From: Planctomycetales bacterium ZRK34
Lineage (GTDB): Bacteria; Planctomycetota; Phycisphaerae; Phycisphaerales; Zrk34
Direction of reading: 5' to 3'
Length of the DNA: 64,000 bases
Assembly: GCA_014873095.1 (NCBI GenBank)
Contig: CP050848.1
Location: 2,356,001-2,420,000 of the forward strand
Each line of letters starts with the position of its first letter. Position 1 is the stretch's first letter. Of this stretch, positions 7,949 to 15,694 are shown in pieces. Made by a program: the position numbers and the translations under genes. The notes under the pieces were generated by a model. That model worked only from the letters and a program-made list of their open reading frames with translations. It had not been told where the DNA came from and searched no databases.

Positions 7949-9556
7949 GTGCGTACCTTCGCGGTGATCAATCAGAAAGGCGGCTGTGGCAAGACCACCA
8001 CAGCCATCAATCTCGCTGCAGCTTTCGCCGACCTCGGACGCAAGACGCTGCTGGTCGACATGGACCCCCAGGGGCACTGCGCCCTGGGCCTGGCCGTGCC
8101 TGAATCGCAGCTCGAACGCACCATCTACGACGCCATGGCCGCCCCCGCAAGCGCCCCCGGAAACACCGGCGGCGGCAAGCCCTTCGACCTGACCGACATC
8201 CTCTGGCAGATTTCGGCCAACCTCGACCTGGCCCCGGCTTCGGTCTCGCTGGCCGCCCTCGAGCAGAAGCTGGCCACCGCCCCGGATCGCGATCGGCGGC
8301 TCAGCCACCTGCTCAAGTCTGTATCCGATGAGTATGAGTTGTGCATCATCGACTGCCCGCCCTCGATCGGGCTGTTGACCTTCAACGCCCTGCGGGCAGC
8401 CGGCGAAGTGATCATCCCCGTCGAGACAGGTTATTTCGCCCTGTCGGGCTCGATGCGTCAGGCCACCACGCTGCAGGTGCTGGCCGATCGCTGCGGGCAT
8501 ACCGTCTGCTTCCATGTGCTGCCGACGATGTACGATGTTCGCACCCGCATGGCCCGCGAGATCGTCAACGAGCTTCGCAAGCACTTCGGCGAGCGTGTGC
8601 TGACCGTGCCGATTCACTTCAGCGCAAAGCTGAAGGAAGCCGCCAGCTTCGGTCAGCCCATCAGCGAGTACGACCCGGCCGCCCGCGCCTGCCAGGATTA
8701 TGAGCGGCTGGCCCGTCACCTGCTGGCGGCGAGACCCCAGCCCAAACCGATCGCCAACACACAGATCAACGAAGCGGCCGTCGAGCAGCTCACCACCGCC
8801 GCCATGACCCCCGCCCCGGCCGCAGCAACCACCACGGATCGCTCCAACGGCAGGAGCCAGGCCAGCGAGCCGGTCGACCCCTCCGAGATGCGCCCGACGG
8901 ATCATTCCGCCGCCTCTGAGATCGCCCGCCAGATCCGCCAGTCCACCCAGCGCACGACCGCCGCGACGACCGCAGCCGAGGAAGAAGACCCCGATGCCAC
9001 CGTCGCCGGGTATCCCGCGGTCGAGCCGGTGAACACACAGAAGACCGGTGCCGCCGATGCGGTCATCGAAACCACCCCGCCTGCCGCCTCCGGCGGGCGC
9101 GTGGCCGACCTGGTTCAGCGTGCCCGCGCCCTGGCGCAGCGCACCGCCGCGATGCAGCAGCGACTGGCGACTGATCCGCAGGTCGCCAAGCTCGATGAAG
9201 AAGTCGAACAGCCGGCGGTCAACCCCGTCCAGCCGGACCCACGCCGCACACTCGACGAAAAACTCAAAGCCCTCTACGGCGCCAGTGTCACCACGCAGGG
9301 CACGCTCTTTGTGCAGCCCCACAGCGACGGCGCCAAGCGCCTCTGCATCGCCGGCGATTTCAATGAATGGTCCTCCGTGGCCACGCCGCTGCAGTTCAAC
9401 CGCAAACTCAACGTCTGGCAGACCTGCGTGCCCCTGCCGCCGGGGCGCTACCGCTATCGACTGGTCGTCGATGGCAAATGGTCCAGCGACCCGTACAACC
9501 GCTACGTCGAAACCAACCCCTTCGGTGAGCTCAACAACATCGTCGAAGTGGTATAA
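7949..9556 (+). CDS. ParA-family ATPase fused to a C-terminal glycogen-binding (CBM48/AMPK-like) domain
   Basis: Residues 1-255 form a ParA/Soj ATPase: VINQKGGCGKTTT (deviant Walker A), LLVDMDPQGH, and CIIDCPPS (Walker B, about 132-139). Residues about 256-450 are a low-complexity Ala/Thr/Pro linker. Residues about 450-535 form a second, unrelated domain with LCIAGDFNEW, WQTCVPLPPGRYRYRL and VVDGKW, the signature of CBM48/AMPK-beta type carbohydrate-binding domains. ParA proteins place DNA or protein cargo by ATP-driven gradients; the added domain suggests a polysaccharide-linked cargo, which is inference. The GTG at 7949 with GAAAGG upstream begins at the natural ParA start; an ATG at 7835 would add 38 residues. 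The next gene follows after 74 bases. Confidence 0.85.
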   Translation: MRTFAVINQKGGCGKTTTAINLAAAFADLGRKTLLVDMDPQGHCALGLAVPESQLERTIYDAMAAPASAPGNTGGGKPFDLTDILWQISANLDLAPASVSLAALEQKLATAPDRDRRLSHLLKSVSDEYELCIIDCPPSIGLLTFNALRAAGEVIIPVETGYFALSGSMRQATTLQVLADRCGHTVCFHVLPTMYDVRTRMAREIVNELRKHFGERVLTVPIHFSAKLKEAASFGQPISEYDPAARACQDYERLARHLLAARPQPKPIANTQINEAAVEQLTTAAMTPAPAAATTTDRSNGRSQASEPVDPSEMRPTDHSAASEIARQIRQSTQRTTAATTAAEEEDPDATVAGYPAVEPVNTQKTGAADAVIETTPPAASGGRVADLVQRARALAQRTAAMQQRLATDPQVAKLDEEVEQPAVNPVQPDPRRTLDEKLKALYGASVTTQGTLFVQPHSDGAKRLCIAGDFNEWSSVATPLQFNRKLNVWQTCVPLPPGRYRYRLVVDGKWSSDPYNRYVETNPFGELNNIVEVV

Positions 9557-9630
9557 CAGGGGCTCGCGGAAAGGGGCTTCGGCAAAGCATCCCCTTGCCC
9601 ATGCCCATACCCCCAACCCCCTGATTTCTC

Positions 9631-11172
9631 ATGCAGCACGATGCTCGAACCCGACAAGCCATCGACGCCCTGGCCGAGCTGCTGCTGACCGGCCCGCAGC
9701 CTGATCAGCTCAACGAGCCGGTACACATCGACGCCCAACCCCCGACCAAGCCGCATGCTGAGCCCACCCCCGTGGGCGAAGCATCGGACACCGGCCCCAA
9801 ACTCCGCATCGCCGACGACCCGGCTCCCCCCGCGATCGCCGAAGCCGTCCTGCTGGGTCATCTGCCCGGCTTCGCTTCGCCGTGGGTCAGCCAGTACGCC
9901 GCCGATCTGGCCCAGCGCCACCAAGGCGCCGCCCTGCTGCGGCTCGGTGAAACATCCGTCGAGATCGAGCTGTTCGATGTGAACCCCGATCTGGATCGTG
10001 AACTGGATCGCCAGCCGGAGTCCAATCCGCTGGCGGCCGCGGTGGATGAGCCCTCCGGTGTCGACGAGCTGGTCGAAACGCTGCACGATCTCGGCGCCGC
10101 CGCCGGGGCTTATGTGCTGCTGCTGGACCACCCCAACGACCCGGCCCAGCGCCAGCGGCTGTTGTCAGTCGACCACTGGACCGTGCTGACCAGCGCCAAT
10201 GATGCAGCCGTCGTCGGTTGCTACCAGATGCTGAAGTCTCTGCTGGCCGGTTCCGATCACCACCCGAGCATCAGTCTCATGTTCATGGGCTGCGATGAGC
10301 CGGAAGCGACCTCGGCCGCCGAGCGGATCAACCGCGCCGCCGGTGAGTTTCTCAATGCCCCGATTCAGATGTGTGGCGCCCGTCGCCGCATGAGGCCGGC
10401 CCCGCGCCAGCAGGTCGGCCACTTCGCCGCGACCACCCCTGAAAAACTCTGGGCCGCCGTCACCCAAACCATCGATCTGACCCCCCCGGCCCCGCAAGCC
10501 CCGCTGCCCCCCGCACCGGCAGCCGAATCAACACCCGAAGAACCGATCTTCACCCTCGACCCCAAAATCGAAGACACCGAAGTCGCCGCCCCCCCCACCA
10601 AGCCCGATGCTGAGCGCAGCGAAGCGTCGGGGTCAACACCGAGCTACACCACCTTCGGCTCCGAACCCGACTTACCGCCCCTGGTGCGCGAGGCCGCCCC
10701 GCCTCCGCCGCCCCCAGCCCCCGAAGAGCCCGACCCGGAACCCGAACCCGACGACTCAGACTCCGAGTCTCAGAACCCCGATGACAGTCTCGCCCAGCAC
10801 CTTCCCGACCTGACAACGCTCAAGGCCCGCAGCCCGCGTCACCCGCAGGTCGAACTCGCCGTCGACTCGGCCGGCCGCCTCCACCTGCTGCTGAAAACCC
10901 ACGGCAGTTCCGACACCGAAACCGCCCTGGCGACACTCAACGCCGCCCGCAGTTGGCTCACCGAGCACCGCGAACTGATCGCCATGACCATCCCCGATCG
11001 CGCGATCGATCTCGATACACCCCCGCAGGCTCATCTGCTGACCGAACACCCCGCCGCCGCCGCCGAGTTCCTCTTCGCCGCCCCGCCCGATCAGCGCCCC
11101 TTCCGCCTGCATCTGCTGACCCCCGTCACCGTCGCCGGCCAAACCGCCTGGGCCTGCGCCTCAGTCGGATAG
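9631..11172 (+). CDS. MinD/ParA-like protein lacking the P-loop, with Pro-rich linker
   Basis: The 513-residue product is not matched to a named family. Residues about 70-270 follow the order of a MinD-type fold: VLLGHLPGFASPWVSQYAADLA where a Walker A would be, AYVLLLDHPNDPAQ at the Walker B position, WTVLTSANDAAVVGCYQMLK, and SLMFMGCDEPEA followed by an Arg-rich end. The lysine and glycines of the P-loop are missing, so ATP hydrolysis is unlikely. A Pro/Glu-rich region (about 285-390) precedes a C-terminal domain (about 395-513). Part of the linker is encoded by a dispersed repeat (10600-10634). It probably works with the preceding ParA-CBM48 protein. Confidence 0.7.
   Translation: MQHDARTRQAIDALAELLLTGPQPDQLNEPVHIDAQPPTKPHAEPTPVGEASDTGPKLRIADDPAPPAIAEAVLLGHLPGFASPWVSQYAADLAQRHQGAALLRLGETSVEIELFDVNPDLDRELDRQPESNPLAAAVDEPSGVDELVETLHDLGAAAGAYVLLLDHPNDPAQRQRLLSVDHWTVLTSANDAAVVGCYQMLKSLLAGSDHHPSISLMFMGCDEPEATSAAERINRAAGEFLNAPIQMCGARRRMRPAPRQQVGHFAATTPEKLWAAVTQTIDLTPPAPQAPLPPAPAAESTPEEPIFTLDPKIEDTEVAAPPTKPDAERSEASGSTPSYTTFGSEPDLPPLVREAAPPPPPPAPEEPDPEPEPDDSDSESQNPDDSLAQHLPDLTTLKARSPRHPQVELAVDSAGRLHLLLKTHGSSDTETALATLNAARSWLTEHRELIAMTIPDRAIDLDTPPQAHLLTEHPAAAAEFLFAAPPDQRPFRLHLLTPVTVAGQTAWACASVG
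9748..9787. repeat. Degenerate copy of the GATGCTGAGC/GAAGCGTCGG palindrome inside a gene
   Basis: This stretch shares AAGCC-GCATGCTGAGC and GCGAAGCATCGG with the intact copies at 10600-10634 and 15607-15641 but has a different loop. It is translated in the same frame as the downstream copy of the same gene. Confidence 0.4.
10600..10634. repeat. 35-bp palindromic repeat translated within a gene
   Basis: The 35 bases starting AAGCCCGATGCTGAGCGCAG are identical to 15607-15641, which is intergenic. Here they are read in frame as KPDAERSEASGS in the Pro-rich linker. Confidence 0.85.
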
Positions 11173-11219
11173 CCACGACGCAACGCGTCGCGGTCCGCGG
11201 AGCGTTGCTCCGCGGCTAT
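11169..11219. repeat. REP-like element with two hairpins, ATAGCC...GGCTAT
   Basis: The element is bounded by ATAGCC and GGCTAT and contains two internal palindromes, CGACGC..GCGTCG and CCGCGGAGC..GCTCCGCGG. Its first bases overlap the stop codon of the preceding gene. Related elements lie at 14399, 19014, 41698, 49310 and 54527. Confidence 0.7.
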
Positions 11220-11278
11220 CTTCACATCTCTCATTTGAATCTAACAGCCCCGCTCGCGCGCCGCCGCTATCGTGCGCC

Positions 11279-11365
11279 ATGAGCCGCATCGCCCTGCTCG
11301 GCATCATCATCTTCGTGTTGATTCTGGTCGCCGGCGTCATCGACGACGCGGTACACCAGTTCTGA
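11279..11365 (+). CDS. Possible small single-span membrane protein (28 residues)
   Basis: ATG at 11279 opens a 28-codon frame ending TGA at 11363-11365. The product, MSRIALLGIIIFVLILVAGV followed by IDDAVHQF, is one clean transmembrane helix with a short acidic tail. No convincing ribosome-binding site is seen. A terminator-like inverted repeat follows directly. Planctomycetes encode many such peptides; the function is unknown and the gene needs expression evidence. Confidence 0.4.
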   Translation: MSRIALLGIIIFVLILVAGVIDDAVHQF

Positions 11366-11381
11366 ATCACAACAATACAGA

Positions 11382-11453
11382 AAGTTGACAGGATCAACCG
11401 GATAACAAATCAATCAGGTTCTCATCCTGTTGATCCTGTCACCTGTCTTTTTT
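11382..11453. repeat. GACAGGAT-type long inverted repeat, also a likely bidirectional terminator
   Basis: GACAGGATCAACCGGAT (11387-11403) faces ATCCTGTTGATCCTGTC (11424-11440). The right side ends in ACCTGTCTTTTTT, giving a T-run on the plus strand. It sits between convergent genes. A longer relative is at 59709-59808. Confidence 0.75.
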
Positions 11454-12588
11454 ACGTTTCGACCGTGTCCATCAAATACACCGCCATCGGCAGGTAGAAC
11501 ACGACCGGCATCCAGGCCACCAGCGCCGGCGGCAGTGAGCCCGGTACGATCTGCATCATCACGAATCCACCCGCCCAGGCGCCCACGCACGTGATCGCCG
11601 CCTTGACCGACTGCATCAGCATGTTCGACGGCGCCCGCAGCAGGAAGTACGACACGCCCATCATCAGTATCAGCATGTTCACCACCACCATGCTGAAGCG
11701 ACTGTGACGAATCAGCTGCATCTCAGCCACGTCGATCGCCCCCGAACTGTTGATCAACTGCGACAACTGCTGCAGGCTCAGCAGACTTCGAAACGCCGCC
11801 CGCTTGTGTAGCATGATGGCGATCGGCGACAGGTCGCTGGGCATGAATTCCACCTCGCGCCGCGGCCGGGCCGCCAGCGAAGCGCTCGCCATGGCTTCGA
11901 CGTTTCGCTGAATCGCATAACCGTCGACAAACTGCCAGCCCTGTCGCTGCTCATCCCACAGCGCCTGCGTCGCGCTGATCCGCTCGGTGGCGCGTCCGTA
12001 CCGTCCGCCGCCGAGGTCTTCACGAATCAACACCGCCACGTTGGTCATCATCTGATTTTTCGGGTCGAACGATGCCGCGGTGAACAGCGCCCCGTTGCCG
12101 TCGCGCATCATGCGGATCGGCGTGGAGCGGATCTCGCCGACCTTGATCTCGGCACGTGTGCGGCCGAGCTTCGACGCCATCGCCGGCAGCATGAATTCCT
12201 GATCGGCGATCATCGCCACGTTCGCCACGAACCCCACGACCAGAATCGGCAGCGCCACGCGGTGCAGGCTCACCCCGCCGGCCATCATCGCCACCAGTTC
12301 ACGGTTGCGGATCAGCGCGGTGAAGGTGAACCCCGCGGCGCCGACCGGCAGCAGGCCGATCATGTACACGTAAAGCAGAAACACCATCGGGCCGTAGAAA
12401 TCCACCGCGATGAGCACCAGCGACCAGGCGCGCTGCAACCCGCTGCCGCCCAGCCGCTGAGCCGCCTGTACGAATTCGTCGAAGTTCGTGATCAGGTCCA
12501 GCAGCACGATCAGCCCGACGACCACGGCGAACAGAATCACCAGGTTCGTCAGAAACAATCGCAGAATGTAGCGGTCGAGCGTTTTCAT
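11452..12588 (-). CDS. lptG: LptF/LptG family permease, LptG-like
   Basis: The product (378 residues) belongs to the YjgP/YjgQ family, the membrane half of the LptB2FG transporter that extracts lipopolysaccharide from the inner membrane. It begins MKTLDRYILRLFLTNLVIL and has six hydrophobic segments split by a periplasmic beta-jellyroll domain (about residues 125-265). The LDRY start and the NFDEFVQAAQRLGG loop resemble LptG more than LptF. It lies 95 bases behind the LptF-like gene on the same strand, with a long inverted repeat in the gap. The F/G distinction is less certain than the family. Confidence 0.82.
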   Translation of the reverse strand: MKTLDRYILRLFLTNLVILFAVVVGLIVLLDLITNFDEFVQAAQRLGGSGLQRAWSLVLIAVDFYGPMVFLLYVYMIGLLPVGAAGFTFTALIRNRELVAMMAGGVSLHRVALPILVVGFVANVAMIADQEFMLPAMASKLGRTRAEIKVGEIRSTPIRMMRDGNGALFTAASFDPKNQMMTNVAVLIREDLGGGRYGRATERISATQALWDEQRQGWQFVDGYAIQRNVEAMASASLAARPRREVEFMPSDLSPIAIMLHKRAAFRSLLSLQQLSQLINSSGAIDVAEMQLIRHSRFSMVVVNMLILMMGVSYFLLRAPSNMLMQSVKAAITCVGAWAGGFVMMQIVPGSLPPALVAWMPVVFYLPMAVYLMDTVET

Positions 12589-12596
12589 TTCGATCT

Positions 12597-12675
12597 CGGA
12601 ACTCTGAACGCGGAACTCGGAACTGGAAACCGGCGGCCATGATTTTCAGTTCCGGGTTCCGCGATCCGCGATCCC
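12597..12675. repeat. Long inverted repeat with GGAACTC phrases
   Basis: The left arm (12597-12628) strings together GGAACTCTGAAC, GCGGAACTC and GGAACTGGAAA; the right arm (12646-12675) is the imperfect reverse complement. It lies between the two lpt genes on the same operon strand. Confidence 0.7.
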
Positions 12676-12683
12676 CGTTTGTT

Positions 12684-14330
12684 TCAGTTTCGACAAAGCC
12701 TCATGTAAATCCACACGATCATCATGATCAATCCGACGTTGCCGGCCCAGGCCATCGCCATGCCGATCGCGATGGGCGTGTCGTGCCAGCCGATCATGTT
12801 CTGTCCGCTGCTGATCGTCAGAAACGCCACGATCGTCGGCATGAAGCACCAGAAGAAAATCGCCAGCGGCGTCTGTTGTCTCAGCAACATGCTCATCACC
12901 GCCCCCAGCAGCGCCACCAGCAGGCAGTTGACCGCCATGGCGGCTCGCTCGTGCAGGCGGCTGGTCACTTCCCGCATCAGCCCGCCGATCACCCGGACCA
13001 TGGACTTGCGGTAAAGCTCGACCGCCGGGGCATCCTCATACCCCGCCGCGCGGTTCATCACCTGCTGAATCGTCATCCCGCGCAGCGGTGCCAGCACCGG
13101 CTCGTCCATCCGCAGCAGCGGCAGCGTCACCTGCCGCAGGGTGCTCGGCGTCGGCAAGTCCTGATCGATCACGCGCACCCGCTCAAGTTTCAGATTCATG
13201 CGCGGCTCTTCAGCCAGGTCGTTGGTCACCACTTCCAGCGTTCCCGATTCAGCCTCGATGCGCTGCGTTGTCAGATCGCCGACCCGCGCCCGCACCACCA
13301 CCTTGTCGTTGCCCACCGCCCGCAGCCGCAGCCGGTTTGAACCGACATCGCCCAGCGGGCCGCTGAGCTCGTAGCGCTGGCCCTGCGGGCTGATCAGCGT
13401 CATCGAGCCGCCGTCGATCAGCGCGTCGTTCATCTTTTGCAGAATGACAAACCCCGCCATCGAGTCGATCAACGCCCGCTTGGACTTGCGCACCGAACTG
13501 CTGCGCTCCGGGTCGGCGACCAGCTTCTTCAGGCGCGGTAGCGATAAAAACTTCGGCTTCTGCTCGAAGGGGCTTTCGATTTCCTGCGGTTCGACCGGCT
13601 GGCGTTTGACCGTGATCAGCGTGCCGGAATCCGGGTCGTTGATCGTGACGTTGCTCAGCAGCATGGTCGCATAGGTGCGGTCCTGCGTCGGGTCGTGATA
13701 CAGATCGACGACGGCCCGCTCGGCGGTGTAGTCGGCGCGGAGGATGTTTTCACGATCGATCTTCGCCACGGCCACGCCGTCGAGCACGAGGCGGTTGTAC
13801 GGCGTGGGCACATCGGCCGGCCGCGGCTCGATCTCGACATCGTCACGCGCCTGGTCGGCGTACAACAGCAGATTGCCGAAACTGACCGTCTCGCCGCGCT
13901 CGATCTGGCGGATCACCAGCCGGGCCACGTCCTGTTCAATCTCGCGGGCCACCAGCTGCCAGAACTTCGGCACCACCCAGTTGCTCAGCCAGAACAGCCC
14001 CAGCGTCAACACCAGCCCGAGCACCAGCACCGGCGTCAGCAGCTCCCGATAGCTGATCCCGCCGACGGCGCAGGCGATGATCTCGTTGTCCTGACTCAGG
14101 CGGAAGAACACCAGCGTCGTGCTGAACGCCACCGCAAACGGCATCGCGAACGTGAGCATGCCCGGCATCGTGTACCCGATGACCTTCACCAACTGCCATG
14201 GGCCGAGCAGCCCGTCGCTGATCGGCTTGATCGCAAAGCCGAAGCTCATCACGATCACCAGCACCAGCGTCGAGGTGATCAACAGCTTCAGCAGATCGCG
14301 CAGAATGTACCAGTACAGCGTCAGCGGCAT
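12684..14330 (-). CDS. lptF: LptF/LptG family permease, LptF-like
   Basis: The 548-residue product is the likely partner of the next gene in the lipopolysaccharide export complex of the inner membrane. It begins MPLTLYWYILRDLLKLL, has three N-terminal and three C-terminal transmembrane segments, and an enlarged periplasmic domain of roughly 330 residues between them, larger than the usual LptF of about 360 residues in total. The ATG at 14328-14330 is chosen because the open frame upstream (to 14477) is made of a dispersed repeat. No clear ribosome-binding site is visible at this ATG. Confidence 0.82.
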   Translation of the reverse strand: MPLTLYWYILRDLLKLLITSTLVLVIVMSFGFAIKPISDGLLGPWQLVKVIGYTMPGMLTFAMPFAVAFSTTLVFFRLSQDNEIIACAVGGISYRELLTPVLVLGLVLTLGLFWLSNWVVPKFWQLVAREIEQDVARLVIRQIERGETVSFGNLLLYADQARDDVEIEPRPADVPTPYNRLVLDGVAVAKIDRENILRADYTAERAVVDLYHDPTQDRTYATMLLSNVTINDPDSGTLITVKRQPVEPQEIESPFEQKPKFLSLPRLKKLVADPERSSSVRKSKRALIDSMAGFVILQKMNDALIDGGSMTLISPQGQRYELSGPLGDVGSNRLRLRAVGNDKVVVRARVGDLTTQRIEAESGTLEVVTNDLAEEPRMNLKLERVRVIDQDLPTPSTLRQVTLPLLRMDEPVLAPLRGMTIQQVMNRAAGYEDAPAVELYRKSMVRVIGGLMREVTSRLHERAAMAVNCLLVALLGAVMSMLLRQQTPLAIFFWCFMPTIVAFLTISSGQNMIGWHDTPIAIGMAMAWAGNVGLIMMIVWIYMRLCRN

Positions 14331-14398
14331 AGACGGATATGGTATGTCGACCGCGACTATCGGCCAAACTCCCAATAAATGATCACTCACCAGGCCCC

Positions 14399-14487
14399 AT
14401 AGCCGCAGGCTGACAGCCTGCGGATTCCGCGACCTGTCAGGTCGCGGCTGCAAATCATTCAACGTGGCCTTGGTCATTGGTCATTAG
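14399..14487. repeat. REP-like two-hairpin element with one outer arm
   Basis: Positions 14399-14450 carry ATAGCCGCAGGCTGACAGCC followed by a second hairpin with CGCGACCTGTCAGGTCGCGG, nearly identical to 19014-19065. The stretch 14458-14487 (GCCTTGGTCATTGGTCATT) matches the right outer arm found at 19078-19121, but the left outer arm is missing. It is a truncated copy of that composite. Confidence 0.75.
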
Positions 14488-14504
14488 GCCGCGTCTTTCT
14501 TATC

Positions 14505-15554
14505 ATGGCCGAAATGTCTACCGATCAACCCATTCCCGTGGCGGTCGTCGGCGTAGGCCGCATGGGCCGCCATCATGCCCGCATCTACCACGAACTGCCC
14601 GAGGCCCAGCTTCTGGCCGTTGTCGACGCCGATGAAGACCGGGCCGGCACGCTCGCCGATCAGTATGCCTGCGAGGCGCTGCCGAGCGTCGATGCCCTGC
14701 TCGAGAAGTTTCCGCAGGTTAAGGCGGTCTCGGTTGCCGTGCCGACGGAACATCACGAAGCCGTCGCCGCTCCGCTGCTGTCACGCGGCATCGCCTGCCT
14801 GATCGAAAAACCCCTGGCCGGCAGCGTCGAGGTCGCCCGGCGCATCGTCGACCTCGCCCATCAACACGACACGCTCGTGCAGGTCGGCCACACCGAGCGA
14901 TTCAACCCCGCCGTCCGCGCGATCCATTCGATCGACATCGCACCGCGCTTCATTGAAGTCGACCGTGTCAGCCCGATGACTTTCCGCTCGCTGGACGTGT
15001 CGGTCGTGTTCGACATCATGATTCACGATCTGGACATCGTGCTCATGCTCGTCAAGAGCCCGATCAAGTCCGTCGCGGCGTGCGGCGTGGCGGTGCTCGG
15101 CGACAACGAAGACATCGCCGACGCCCGCATCGAATTCGAGAACGGGTGCATCGCCAAGATCACCGCCTCGCGCCTGGCCCTGAAGACCGAGCGCAAGCTG
15201 CGCGTGTTCAGCGAGACCGGCTACGTCAGCCTCAACTACGCAGCCAAGACCGGCATCGCCATCCAGCGCACCGGTAATGTCGACCAGCTCATGGAAATCC
15301 GCGAGCAACTGGCCGCCGGCGCCGACCTGTCGGATGTCAACTACATGGACCTCGTCGACGTCAAAGAGCTCGAGATCAAGGAGGAAGAACCCCTCCGCGC
15401 CGAGCTGAGCAATTTTCTCGCCGCCTCGACCGGCCAGGCCCAGCCCGAAGTCGACGCCGCCGCCGGGTTCGCTGCCGTCGAAGCCGCCGAGAAAGTCATC
15501 GCCGCCATCCGCGCCCACCGCTGGGCCGGCCTCGAATCGCACAAACCGGTGTGA
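14505..15554 (+). CDS. Gfo/Idh/MocA oxidoreductase, nucleotide-sugar 3-dehydrogenase type
   Basis: The 349-residue cytoplasmic protein has an NAD(P)-binding Rossmann start (VAVVGVGRMGRHHARIYHEL), the EKPLAGS motif with the conserved Lys-Pro near residue 106, QVGHTERFNPAVRAI, and the MIHDLDIVLML catalytic segment. This signature is shared with oxidoreductases found in lipid A gene clusters (GnnA-like UDP-GlcNAc 3-dehydrogenases), and it stands beside lptF/lptG here. The exact substrate is inferred. MAEMSTDQ has an alternative start at the second ATG, 14514. Confidence 0.75.
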   Translation: MAEMSTDQPIPVAVVGVGRMGRHHARIYHELPEAQLLAVVDADEDRAGTLADQYACEALPSVDALLEKFPQVKAVSVAVPTEHHEAVAAPLLSRGIACLIEKPLAGSVEVARRIVDLAHQHDTLVQVGHTERFNPAVRAIHSIDIAPRFIEVDRVSPMTFRSLDVSVVFDIMIHDLDIVLMLVKSPIKSVAACGVAVLGDNEDIADARIEFENGCIAKITASRLALKTERKLRVFSETGYVSLNYAAKTGIAIQRTGNVDQLMEIREQLAAGADLSDVNYMDLVDVKELEIKEEEPLRAELSNFLAASTGQAQPEVDAAAGFAAVEAAEKVIAAIRAHRWAGLESHKPV

Positions 15555-15694
15555 TGGTTAACTGGTTGATTGGTTAATTGGTTGACTGGTTGATCGGATG
15601 CCCCCCAAGCCCGATGCTGAGCGCAGCGAAGCGTCGGGGTCCCCTTCCCCCCGGTTAACCAATCCACCAGTTAACCAATTAACCGATTAACCGT
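15554..15694. repeat. Nested repeat: GGTTAACTGG hairpin carrying a palindrome in its loop
   Basis: The left arm (15554-15597) repeats GGTTAACTGGTTGATTGGTT-type phrases and the right arm (15651-15694) is its imperfect complement. The loop carries the 35-bp palindrome (15607-15641) that is identical to a coding copy at 10600-10634. It fills the gap between two convergent genes. Confidence 0.8.

Noticed and set aside
7943-9616. A 557-codon open frame on the minus strand
   Set aside because: It lies opposite the ParA-CBM48 gene, which has clear motifs; the minus product is Gly/Arg/His-rich without any domain, typical for an antisense shadow in GC-rich DNA.
14331-14477. N-terminal extension of the LptF-like protein
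   Set aside because: The extra 49 codons translate the REP-like repeat and its flank; homology begins at MPLTLYWY.
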